DNA of 64,000 nt, taken from positions 81,726,912 through 81,790,911 of the forward strand of contig CM043963.1 in NCBI GenBank assembly GCA_014529385.2, in the 5' to 3' direction. Shown here piece after piece: positions 10,612-21,990 of this stretch (position 1 is the stretch's first letter; each line of letters starts with the position of its first letter). The notes beneath the pieces were generated by a model. The model had not been told where the DNA came from. It was given only the letters and a program-made list of their open reading frames with translations, and did not search any database. The translations under genes were made by a program, and so were the position numbers. This stretch comes from Adiantum capillus-veneris (lineage: Eukaryota > Streptophyta > Polypodiopsida > Polypodiales > Pteridaceae).

Positions 10612-13600
10612 TTCTTGGCCTCAACTCCTACATCTATCACCGAAGGTGAGAAAGCACTGGTCCAAACTTGTAAGCACAAGACTCCCAAGAAAGAAAGAAA
10701 AGGTGATAGTAAAGGCATTGACTTCAAAGCCACAACAAGATGTGGAACCTATTGTAGATGCTTATGTAAGGGGTAGGAAGGTATCCAATGTGTATGTTGA
10801 TGGTGGAGCACAAATGTGTGTGATCACGGAAAGAGCCATGAATAGACTAGGGCTTGAAATCACTAAATCCTCTAATTGTCAAGCTAGGCTGGCCAACAAT
10901 GCAAGTGTGAAGTGCCTAGGGATCATCGAGAATTTAAAAGTTTCTGTATGTAATATAGATGCACGTGTGGACATGTATGTTATGCCGGACAAGGGGGAGG
11001 GCTATCCCATCATCCTAGGGAGGCCTTGGCTCATTGTTGTGAATGCAGATAAAAAATGGGGACGAGGACAATTGATTCTCAAAAAGGGGCAACATGTAGT
11101 ATACGATTGGCATGAAGGAAAGCAGCTCGACATCAACTATGAGACCACGGCTGATGAAGAAAGTGAAGAGAGTTTTGGCTCAAGCGACGATGAAAGTTCA
11201 ACCACTACATCCAATAGCAAAGAAGAATCATCTTTGGAGGTAATGGGAATCATCTTCAACACATCAAAAACTCCATCAATAGAGGTTGATCCAACAAAGG
11301 AGCAAACAAAGGATGACAAAGGTGACCACAAGCACTTTGAAGACTTTGAGAGGATGCTTGCAAAAGATCTTACCCCTGAGGAGAAGCAGTCCTACATCGA
11401 TATGCTCAAGAGGTATCCCAATTTGTTTATCACTGATTACTCACAAATTAGAGGTGTGGATGTTATAGAGCATGGCATAGAATTAAAACCAGGTACTAAA
11501 CCCGTGGCTCAAAAGCTAAGGCGCCTAGGAAAAATACAACAAGAGGCACTTTTGACAGAGGTTAACCGACTCCTCAAAGCTGGTTTCATTTACCCTGTGT
11601 CTAACTCTAAGTGGGTGCACCCAATTGTAGTAACCCCTAAAAAGAATGAAAAATGGAGGGTCTGTGTTGACTACAAACCGCTCAACACTGCAACAAAGAG
11701 GGATCATTTTCCTCTTCCTTTCCAAGATAAAATCTTAAACGAAGTAGCCGGCTATGAATGTTACACAGTGTGTGATGGGTATTTAGGGTATTTTCAATTC
11801 AGAATAGCAGAAGAAGATCAGTTAAAAACCACTTTCATCACACCTTGGGGTTGCTTTGCCTATAGAGGGATGCCATTTGGGCTCACAAATGCTCCTAGTA
11901 CCTTTATAAGGTTTACAACTCTTGTCTTTCAGCCCTTCTTTGGAAAGTCAATTAGGGTTTTTATGGATGACTTCTGTATCTATAGTAGCCAAAGACTTCA
12001 TTGCCAAAAAGTTGAGGAGGGGCTTAGGAGGCTTCATCAATTTGGGGGACAGCTTAATCCTGAGAAGTGTCACATTGCAGAGTCACAAGTGGTGTTGCTA
12101 GGTCATGTGGTTTCTTTGCAAGGAATTCAAGTGGATCCATCGAAAGTAAATGCTCTCTTGTCACTACAACCACCAACGACAACCAAGGAGCTCATGACTT
12201 TCAACCACAAAGTAAGGTACATGTCTCGTTTCATTCACCTTCTAGCGGAAGCTATTGCACCTTTGCACAAGCTAGCAAACAAACCCACATTTGAATGGAG
12301 AGAGGAACACGAATTATGCTTTACTGAAGTAAAGGGTATTCTCAACTCTCTTCCAACAATAATGCCACCAAATCCAAAGGATACATATTACATCACGCCA
12401 AGTGTAGGAATGGAGGCTATCGGTGTAGTTCTCATGCAAAAAGACCCAAAAACATGCTACATGAGGCCAGTATACTTTGCAAGGAAAGTCATGACCGCTG
12501 CAGAGAAGGGATACACTGATATGGAGAAGGTGGTATTCACAATTATGTTTGCGGTAAGAAAGTTCCGATCATATCTCTTATCTGCACCATTTGTCATTCT
12601 CACCATGGAAAACAATTTACCATATGTTGTGCAACACATGAGCCTCTCATCTAGGATAGCCAAATGGGTTCTAGAACTTCAAGAGTTCGAATACACTTTT
12701 CTTGTGGAAGATAGCACAAGGGCAGGTCTTGTAGACATTCTCACATACAAAGTGAGAGAAAGGAAAGAGTCACCAAAGGCAAGAGACAAAGCTACACCAC
12801 AAAATAATGAGGAGGAGATGGACAACACACACATTTTGTGCTTTGATGGAGCTTACCGACGACAACACGAGTAGGCAACAGGGGGGGTTCTTATTCTAAG
12901 TCCACAAAGGGAAGTTCTTGTTAAGAAAGGTATCACCTTGGAAAATGTTCATTCTAATAGTGAGGCTAAGTATGTCACCTTAAAGTTGGGGCTTGAAGAA
13001 TGCAAAAAACTTGGCATCGAAAGACTTATAATAAGAGGTGATTGCTTACTAGTTATTAGGCAAATCCAAGGGATATGGAAGTGCAAGAACCCTACTCTAG
13101 TGGAGTGGCTTGGACAGGTGAAGGCTTTGATAAAGAACTTTGAAGCTACACAGGTACAGCATGTTGTGAGAACTCTCAACAAGGAAGCAGATTATCTCGC
13201 CAATGAGAAACTTCAGATCATGGTGGGAGGTGTGAAGCTCTACGAACCAAAGTACCAAGGCCAAGAGGAATTGAAGGACATCATATTTTTCCTCCAAACT
13301 GGTGAATGCCCTAAACACTTGGATAAAGTGCAAAGGCATAGGTTGGTAAAAAAGGCAACTCCTTACCAACTCATAGGAGATGATCTGTAAACACCATATT
13401 AAATAATATGGGAATCTCCCAATTCCCACTTTCAAAATGAGCTTAATATTTGATTACATATCCAAATCTTAGCCAAAGTTTTGAGATCATGGCTCCAAAG
13501 GCCTTTTTAAGTACTACCTTGTGAAAGTCTTTGGTTTTTTTTTTAAGTTTGAGATTTGTCCATATGGTCAAATATTCAAGGCATTGGTGATTCCCAAGTT

Positions 13601-14929
13601 GTCTCTAAAGTCTCAAACTCTCTAATATGGTGTTTGTATCATAAAGGGAAAGATTTGGTGCTAAGAAGAGTGCCCTCTGTTCAAGAAATAGAGAGAATCC
13701 TCTTTTCATGCCATGATGATGTCTGTGGGGGTCATTTTTCTCATGATATTACAAACAGGAAGATTTTGCAAGCAGGGTTTGTTTGGCCAAGTCTACATCG
13801 TGATGTCCAGCATTGGTGTAAGTCATGCAAAGGTTGTCAGATTGCTGGAGATCGACGACTCACTTACGATCCTCGAGTTCCAATAATTTCGTATGGTCCT
13901 TTTGAGAAGTGGGGTGTGGATGCAATAGGCCCCTTACCTCGCACATCTACCGGGAAGGTCTTCATCATTGTGGGAGTAGATTACATGACACGATGGGCGG
14001 AGGCAGCAAGTACAACACGAATTACAGCCGAGGAGGTATCAAAATTTATCTTTGATCACATATGCAGTAGATTCGGCACACCATTAGAGATTTTGTCAGA
14101 TCGTGGTCCAGGGTTTAGAGCAGAGCTCCTAGATAATCTTTTGAAAAAGTTAAAAGTCAAACATTTTCATTCTACACCTTACTACCCTCAGTGCAATGGG
14201 TTGGTTGAAAAGGTGAATGGAATGATATGTAAGATCATTTCTAAGCAGGTTGCAGATCGACCAAACAACTGGGATCGTCATTTGACTGCATCTCTATGGG
14301 CATACAGAACATCTTTCAAGGTATCCACTCAATTCACTCCTTTTCATTTGGTATATGGACAGGAGGCACTCCTTCCTATTGAGGTGGAGCTTGCAAGCCT
14401 ACGCATTCTCTCATGGACTCCAAAAGAAGCTTTGCAAGAAAGAATTTTAGATCTTCAACGACTTGAGCTTGATAGAGAAGAGTCCATCGACTATTACATT
14501 GCCCAAGCCACAAGCCAAAGGGACAAAATCAACAAGAAGCTCAAGGGGAAAGGATTGAAGGAAGGTATGCTGGTTCTTCGCTATGATAACCGACTTGATA
14601 CTTGACTTGAAAAAAAGTTTTTGCAAAGATGGGAGGGACCTTTCATGATAAAAACAAAGTTTGGGAATGGTAGTTACAGATTAGCAGATTTATCCGGAAA
14701 ACTCCACAAGACAAGAGTCAATGGATGGAGATTAAAGCCCTACTTTCAACGTATCAACCCGTTGATAGGAAGTCATCTACTTACATCTTCTAAGCTCCAA
14801 ATTGGCATGGCTCCCTTCGGCTTGGCAAATGCTCCACCTATTTTTAAAGCTTTGATGTGTAAAGAAGAACCAGCCTTGGAATCTGAACATACCCAAGGCA
14901 ACCCTCCCATCTCCGATTTATGGGATTGA
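10612..14929 (+). pseudogene. R1 pol: protease, reverse transcriptase, two RNase H domains, integrase
   Basis: All domains are in one frame. Protease: YVDGGAQMCVITERAMNRLG with ILGRPWL downstream (10.78-11.04 kb). Reverse transcriptase: WRVCVDYKPLN, then MPFGLTNAPSTF, then the catalytic FMDDF near 11.96 kb. First RNase H about 12.38-12.75 kb, then a second, archaeal-like RNase H with HILCFDGAY and NSEAKYVTLKLGL (12.83-13.2 kb). Integrase: zinc finger CKSCKGCQ, then DDE core GVDAIGPLP, SDRGPGFRAELL, and the Glu in LVEKVNG. Nonsense codons are TAG 12872 (inside the second RNase H), a TAA at 13388 made by the MITE insertion, and TGA 14603. The apparent ATG at 10433 lies in the LTR and is not a pol start. 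Gag is absent. The element cannot move on its own. Confidence 0.9.
13390..13634. mobile_element. 245-bp MITE-like insertion in R1 pol
   Basis: Perfect 12-bp terminal inverted repeats, AACACCATATTA and its complement, bound the insert. TGTA is duplicated on both sides (13386-13389 and 13635-13638). Comparison with the equivalent point in element D shows that the coding sequence is continuous without it. Insert plus duplication is 249 bp, a multiple of three, so the downstream integrase stays in frame while the insert itself brings several stops. The superfamily is uncertain: a 4-bp duplication is not diagnostic. Confidence 0.8.
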
Positions 14930-15078
14930 GGTAATGAAAAGCAAGTCTAATGGAGTAAAAGAGTGCATATCACTCCTTTTTTTTTTTGGAAAAATAAGAA
15001 AAAAAGAAGAAAAAATAAGAAAGAAAAAAAAAGGAAAAAACTCTTTTGTTTCATCTGGGAGCATGAATGATCCTAGAT

Positions 15079-15090
15079 GAAGGGAGAGGG
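15079..15090 (+). other. Polypurine tract of R1
   Basis: GAAGGGAGAGGG lies six bases before the 3' LTR start at 15097, the position expected for the plus-strand primer. It follows a poly-A/AAG-rich stretch (14975-15040). Confidence 0.7.
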
Positions 15091-15096
15091 CTAATA

Positions 15097-16922
15097 TGAG
15101 TAGCGTTAAACGGTAACCTTGCATTTGCACTACATTTCTACTCAAATGTATATATTTTTTATCAAACTTTTAACCTAGTGTTCATTTTCTCTTTCTGTAA
15201 TAGCTTTTTTTCATACAAACACCTTACCCTTCTTAGATCTTTATGCATTTACATCATATTTCTCTCTTCATGCTAAATGTAAATAGTAAACTTAATTCTA
15301 CTCTCCTAATTTTTTACTGTATATTATTTTAACTAATTACCTTTACTAAGTTAAATAGCTATCTACATCCCATAATTTGTAAATAAATAATTTATGGGCA
15401 CTTATCTTACCCATCTTCTCTCAAGGGTAGGGTTAACATTGTAGGCCTTCCCTTCCCCACCACTATGTGACCCAACTCTTAGATCATTTACTTGTGTTGG
15501 TCAACAAATCTTAAATATAATGTATATCCCCAATAAATCAAACTTTATTGGAGCCTACCTCATTTGTTTAAGGTGGATTCTCTTTTGAAAAAGCATGCTA
15601 CACCTTGGATGCATGCTAAAGGGTCCCCTACAAGGAGACTTGGTTCAAAAGGTGTTTTGGATGCATCTTGAACGCCTTAGCTCGTGGATATACTTGAGAA
15701 ACACTCAAAAATAATCTTAAACACTTTGAGAAGGTCAACTTTGCCTTTTACATCACCCGATTCTGAGTTACAGGCTGAAAGTTATGGTGAAAACAAGGTG
15801 CTGCGGACACTCTTACTGCAGGTCAAAGTTACAATCAGGTAAACCCCAAAGGTGAAAAGTTTTCTTGACTTCTTCAACATTCTAAAATACCAATAGGGAG
15901 TTAAAAACCACTTGCATGTGGAGGGGTCGGCTCAAGATGCTTCCAGAGACACAACAAAGAGGATGGGGACACTCTGCAGGAGCCACTGGAGGGACATCAT
16001 GGTGGGGCCCACATACATTATCAACCCTTATGGAGCCTCCACGACTTAAAAGGCTATTTTTAATGAAAAATAAGTCCCTTATTTGCATAATTTAAGGAAT
16101 GGTCAAAAGGGAACCTAACTATGGTTAATTACCTACCCTAATCAAGTTTAACCTAACCCAAGGTCTTGTACAGCTATAAAAAGGCCCTTTGGCAAGCACA
16201 AAAATACACACACCTACTCCATTGCTGCAAATAAGCTCCTCTAAGGCTAGGGAAGCCCTAATATCTCTCTCCTCTTGTCTCCCTATCCATTTCCTAAGCT
16301 CGCTATCATAAGCGGTGCCATAGAGAGAGCATCAATATGCTATTGCTACCATTCTCTTGCAAACATTTCTCTTACCATAATCATCCCTAAATAAGGATTG
16401 TAGCTTCTATATGAGAGCAAGGATATCAAGATCAATGATCTATCTCATGGTTTGATCAACAAATTGTTGCAATTGGGGTGTCGTCGTCACACTTTTGCTC
16501 TAAACGCATGTAAAATTGGTAAGCATATCTTGGCAGCTTCTCATATTTTGTGCTCATTGGGTTGCTTGTTTATTGAGAAAGTTTTTGTGCACCATGGTGT
16601 CTATTTCCCTGGATTCTCTCCTTATGTTGTGTGTAAGTAAGTCTTGGGGCTGCATAGATGGAGAAGAGCTCTATATGCATGCCGCCTTATGTGTGTAAGT
16701 AGTCTATTCTTTTGGGAAAGGAAAGGAGTTGTCAAGTATTTGTGCATTATAGTGTTGAGCTTTGTTAAGAGGTTGTGTGCTTGCTTTTTCTTAGAAGTAT
16801 ATGAGCACTAATATGGTGAAGGTCACTCTTTGCATGTGAGTTTGTGCAGTGTTCAAAGGGATTGCTTAAGGAGTGTGTGTTGAATGGTTGAAGGGCATTT
16901 TGTGTTGAAGCACATAAGGAAG

Positions 16923-16967
<45 letters not shown>

Positions 16968-17098
16968 GTTTGTTTTGGTTTTCTTCTTTCTCCATAAAAG
17001 AGGGTGGTGCCCCTAAGAAATATGCGTGTGTAGGGTCTCACGGAGTGGTTGTCTGGTGGGAGCCTTGTGTTAAGCCCCATCTCAAAATTCCGCTCTCA
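15097..17098 (+). repeat. R1 3' LTR (complete, 2,002 bp)
   Basis: Begins TGAGTAGCG and ends CTCTCA, followed by the ACGT target duplication. A TATA box copy lies at 16175-16182 and a GT microsatellite at about 16927-16961. It is the reference for what is missing from the 5' LTR. Confidence 0.9.
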
Positions 17099-17102
17099 AC
17101 GT

Positions 17103-19547
17103 GAACCAAGAGGTGGATTTGACTAAGAAGGACCGATCGAGGAAATGCATCCTCAATGGCACACACAGTTTTGGATGCAAGTATTTGAACAATAGAGATA
17201 GCATCTATTTCAATTTTCTTGGAGCTCACAAATCACACAAGGATACACTAAGTGCTAGTTGAGATTATTGTGTACATTAAAAAAGTGTAGTTGAGTGGAG
17301 TCTTGTGGTGTACCTTACTAGCTCTCCAAGTTTGAAAATAGCATCCCTGACTTTCTTGTCCCGACATATACGCATACTCACCGACAGAATAAACTACAAT
17401 GTACATTAGGGGAGGAAAAGTGAGAGAAATTCATACACACAAACTATAGATAGAATAGGGAGAGGGACATTACCTGAAGCATCTTGTGCCAATCATGGGA
17501 CTTCAACCCATTTAATTGAACGCTTCCACCCTTCTTCGCTTTTGTGAAAGTTCCCTTTAGCGACCTCATGTATCCTATTGGTGTGCAAATAGATGCAATG
17601 GTATCCTTCACTTTATCTAATTCTTCTTTGGCTAGCATCCACGGTGCTTTAGCAAGCACAATCTTTCCATTGGGGGCACGACGTGGAGTAACAGAGGCGG
17701 GGAGACATTTCAAAACCCTCAAATCCTCCCTTGCACCCAATGAGTCCTTCTTGCCAATAATGTGGTCCCACAGTGTTTGGGCTACATTCTTGAATATGTG
17801 CATGGGATCCAAGAGGTGTTGTATTTTTAAGTCCTTCCAATATGAAAGCCTTAAAAATATGGAATACCTTGACATACCTTTTGGTGGAGGACAGGGAGCT
17901 GGATTGTTGTTGTAGTGCTCTTCCCAAATGGTTGCCCAATTTGCCATCATGAGCTTTAGAGGTGTCTTCCCATTTGTTGGAGCCTTGTGCTTGCTATGAC
18001 CTTGGGGTAAGAAATGATGGTTATTTGGATAGATTACCTTGCACAAGGCATTAGGACTCTCTGTCACCAATGATGGCCCGCAAGTAGGACATACATTATG
18101 ACCTGATGTGGACAACCCTGCATACATATCATATCGTTAGAGAGAGAGAAAACTAAAGGGAGAGAGAGAGGAGAAGGGAGATACCAAAAATATCTCCAAG
18201 CCCAGTATAGTCGTGCATAGTCCACATAAGGATTCCCCTCACAATGGCTTCTCCCCTCCCTTTGCAAGTGAGACATCTACAACAGGAATGCCTCTCCATA
18301 ACTCCTCCAACTCCTTGATGAGGGGCTCAAGGTAGATGTCAACATTTTACACTTTGTACTTCCCTGGCACAAGCAAGGAAAGAATCATATTGCCCTTCTT
18401 GGTTGTCTCCCATGGTGGAATATTGTAGTTGACGATCATCACAGGCCAAATGCTCCATGATGTAGACTTAGTGCTGAAAGAGTTGACACCATCACTTGCT
18501 AACCTAAGCCTCAAGTGTGGAGTCTCCAACCCAAACTTTTGCCATTGAGTTTTGATGTGCCTTCATGTAGGTGAATCGACAGGGACATGCATCATTCCAT
18601 CATTTGAGTAGTGGTTGGCGTCCCACGCGAGAAGCTCCACGATAGTCCTGCTTTTAAACATGTGTTGCGAGAAATTAATAAAAAATGTCTCAATACCTTG
18701 CAGGGTAATGCACCCCGTTCACTCCGGTCTTGTATCATGCTTCTTCACACACGGGACATGAGGCAGCATATGCATTCTCATTGCGGTATAGCATGCAATC
18801 ATTAACGCATGTATGGATGTGCTCATACTCCATTCCAAGTGCAGTGACATACGATCTAGCTTGTCAACGATTTGGAGGAATGTGGTGATCTTTTGGCAAC
18901 ATTTTGTCCATCAAACTACAACAAACAGGTGAATTAATACAATCGCAAGGAGGCGGCACCATAAAGCAAGAGAGATGTATAAAAAGGCATATTTGAAACT
19001 TACCCAAGGAGTGCATCGAACTTGCATTACTCCAAGCGAATTTTGCTAGCAAGTTGAGGTCTTCCAATGATTCCTCCGCCACTTCCCGTTGAGTGCATGG
19101 CTGGCAATCCTCCTCGCACACGTTGCGTTCATGAGCCAGTAACTCATCACACATGTCAAGCATGTGCTCATCATCTACCTCAAAGTGCGATTGAGATGCC
19201 ACAGGAGCTATCGAAGTAGAGCTAGTGGGAGGATCACCATGCGGTGCACCCAATTCGTCCAATAGCTCTTGCCTCTGCCGTTCCGCCTTGTGCGCCGGCA
19301 CACCACCATCGAACACGGGCCAATGAGGCACCTCCTCAAGCGAGGGGTGAGTGGGGCTTTCATTTCTCCGAGCGCTTTTCTGAGGATGCCAAAGCTCTTC
19401 ATTCTCCACGTGATCCAATGCAATGCACCTTAAGCGAGATATTGTCCTTTTGCACTTGGTGCAAGGACAAGGGAGTTTGTCCTTGAGCCACCGATCACGT
19501 TCAAGGCCTCTAGGGGGGCAAGGATCATCCCAGTCGACATGCTGCAC
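17103..19547 (-). pseudogene. CACTA A transposase (TNP2), N-terminal half
   Basis: Read on the minus strand from ATG 19547. First comes a transposase-associated domain (DRWLKDKLPCPCTKCKR, Cys-rich) and a spacer ending at a GTAAGT donor near 19004. Next is a segment with YEHIHTCVNDCMLYRNE and CPVC (about 18.71-18.82 kb), which has one in-frame stop after CPVCEEA. Then the TNP2 core: LRLASDGVNSFS and WPVMIVNYNIPPWE (18.35-18.53 kb), the HFLPQGHSKH region and DPMHIFKNVAQTLWDHI (17.44-18.13 kb), and LNGLKSHDWHKMLQ, a hallmark of this family. A further exon leads into DUF4218, where retrotransposon R1 interrupts the gene at 17099. The enzyme would bind element ends and cut them in the nucleus. Element B has the same gene at 46008-49736. 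Confidence 0.88.
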
Positions 19548-19954
19548 ATGCGCAAAATAGAGAGGATGTTTAATTCAAAACATTTATATTTAGCCATATG
19601 TGTCCTAAAAAATAAACAATTAATGAAAAATTGTATATTTCAATAAAAAAAGAGAAATAATTATAAATTTAAAGAGAATAAAGTGCAATGAGTGTTACAA
19701 TTTTTTAAAAATAAAGTACAATTGGTGTGCGCACTAAATGGATTAATTTTTTAATCACAACTATCTAAAAATACACTTAGAAAACATCTAAAAGTACTAC
19801 AAAAATAAGTACTCAATAAAATATTAAAATTCCTCATCAAAAGACTCAAAAGGCTTAAAAAAGAAATTATTGATATCTAAGGGTAGAGGGGGTGGTTTGT
19901 ACCCTCTCCCCCCCTCCTCTACTACCTCGGATACATTTGTATCCATTTGAAATG

Positions 19955-20036
19955 ACATTGCACGGTAATATTTGTGATAATGGACGCGATAATAGCTACG
20001 TAATATCCGCGATAATAGTCGCGGTAATGACTGCAT
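19955..20036. promoter_or_regulatory. Internal cluster of CACTA subterminal-type repeats between the two element genes
   Basis: GATAATGGACGCG, GATAATAGC, TAATATCCGCG, GATAATAGTCGCGG and TAATGACTGC follow one another here. They use the same vocabulary as the terminal regions at 6.83-6.90 and 23.83-23.98 kb, but lie 4 kb inside the element, upstream of both the minus-strand transposase and the plus-strand TnpA-like gene. A regulatory role (binding of the element's own protein at its divergent promoter) is inferred. Confidence 0.5.
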
Positions 20037-20224
20037 CTAAAAAAAGAAGAATGGCAGAGTATGCCACGTTTTTGCAACGTACTATGCCATCTTCCTCTCT
20101 GTCATCGCGTCTGCTCCAAGATCCCTCCTACCTATTCCACCTCCCACGCCCTCACTCTCTCTGTCCCTTGTTCATCTCTCTCCACCTTCTCTCTCACACA
20201 ACGCAACAACATGCACACATCTAT

Positions 20225-20436
20225 ACACACACACACACTCACACACACACATTATAAGTTAGGGTTCAAGGAGGAGTTTCGGTTCGTTTACGAAGGAGTC
20301 ATCGAAGGGGGTTTATCGCGTTTGTCTTTGGATGCTCAACCTAACGGACAACCTTTCTTCAACTTAAGGTTGTCACAAAACATCCCTCCTCCCTCTTTTC
20401 CTATTGTATTCTACTCCACATGCACACACACATATA

Positions 20437-20479
<43 letters not shown>

Positions 20480-20533
20480 TTACATGCATAAATGTAGAAA
20501 CAAAGCGAGCGAGCGAGCGCGCGGGAGGAGGAG

Positions 20534-20594
<61 letters not shown>

Positions 20595-21001
20595 CCTCAT
20601 TCATTTGACGTAGGTTTCTTAGTGACGTAGATGCAATCTTTTTGCGTGTTGTTGTAATATGTAAGCTTTGTTTGCAAATGAATGTGCGTGATGGATTTGT
20701 TAGGAAATAGATTATGAGAGAAAGAGGAAGAGAATTAGAGAAAGAGATAGATAAAGAGAGAGAAATAGATTATGAGAGAGAGAGAGAGAAAGAGATACAG
20801 AAAGAGAGAGACCGAGGGAGATAGAGAAAAAGAGAGGGAGAGAGACAAATAGAGAAAGAGAGGGGAGAGAGAGATAGAGGGAGAAAGAGAGAGAGAGAAA
20901 CAAAGAGGGAGAAATAGAGAAAGGGGAAGGGGAAGGGAAGAGAAAGAGGGAGAGAGATAAATAGAGAGAGGGAAAGAGGGAGAGAGATACAGAGAAATAG
21001 A

Positions 21002-21049
<48 letters not shown>

Positions 21050-21059
21050 AGATAGAGAA

Positions 21060-21114
<55 letters not shown>

Positions 21115-21159
21115 GGGGGGGAGGGAGAGATAGAGAAAGTGATAGAGAGGGAAAGAGAA

Positions 21160-21195
<36 letters not shown>
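20225..21195. repeat. AC and GA microsatellite block
   Basis: AC repeats occur at about 20225-20250 and 20427-20479. A pure GA run lies at 20538-20590, and imperfect GAGA/GGGA-rich sequence covers 20715-21195 with further pure GA runs. The long Ser/Leu open frames on the minus strand here come from the CT repeat and are not genes. Confidence 0.9.
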
Positions 21196-21196
<1 letters not shown>

Positions 21197-21990
21197 TATA
21201 AAGACATATGGAAATAAAGAGCAATGGTTGTAGGCGAAGCAACCATTTTGTGGTGTGCGCAGTGCGGGTATGCTTCTGCTTCTATAGAGTGCTTTGAAAA
21301 AGACCTTCTTTACGTGAAGCCAATGGATTTAAAAATTACTTTCTACTCTCTTCTCCTTACCTTCTCTATCTTTCTCTCTCTCTTCCTATCTCTTTCTCCC
21401 CACGGACGCCGCATTAGGTTGGACTGCTTTCAACGATACCGTACCTCATAATGGAGTTATGCATGCAATGTGCACAGTAATCCCTTGAACAAGGAGTTGT
21501 TGTGAAGAGATGTTGTACAAGAAGCACAATAAAGAAGATCTTCTTGCAAGCACTCTCGCACTACGCACAACACAAAACGATGGCTGCTACATTTATAACC
21601 ATAGCTCTAAGTTATCTCTACTCAAAACGATGGCTACATTTACGTAATTGTATATATATTTGTTATGCATGTATGTAGGCACTAAGTACGAGAGCATAGC
21701 ACCTGAAGGTTAGACGCTTCCTCTTCAAGTATAGTCCTTTTTTAATCGTGGCATTGGGGTCATTGATCCATTCATGCATGGATTACCGCAACATACCTTT
21801 GATTTGGCACTGTTGAAACTGTGATAATATCTAAAGAGGTGCCACTTGACCTTTGGCACTACTAGCCCCTACTTAGATCTACTCGTATGTATATGTATCT
21901 ACGTGCTTGTGTGCATTATACTTGTGAACATATGTATAGATGAGTGAGTAGGGGGGAAATCTAAATCTCATATTGCTCTTTGTAATGTAG

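Larger units (their letters stand above)
8646..17098 (+). mobile_element. R1: Tat-like Ty3/gypsy LTR retrotransposon nested in CACTA A
   Basis: Two long direct repeats starting TGAGTAGCG (8646 and 15097) bound a pol region on the plus strand. ACGT flanks both outer ends (8642-8645 and 17099-17102); a fifth base differs (C versus A). The same CACTA sequence runs uninterrupted in element B near 47340-47380, confirming the insertion point inside DUF4218. The right LTR ends ...GCTCTCA at 17098, but the left LTR stops matching at 10609 and joins directly to protease coding sequence. The last ~30 bp of the left LTR, the primer-binding site and all of gag are therefore deleted. The two LTRs differ by only scattered changes by eye, so the insertion is younger than element C. 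Two RNase H domains place it near the Tat lineage. Confidence 0.92.

Noticed and set aside
12872-12874. Programmed read-through of the TAG inside the second RNase H of R1
   Set aside because: Element D reads through the same place without a stop, so this is an ordinary nonsense mutation.
20373-21246. Long Ser/Leu, Cys/Val and Glu/Arg open frames
   Set aside because: They are translations of GA/CT and AC microsatellites with no other content.
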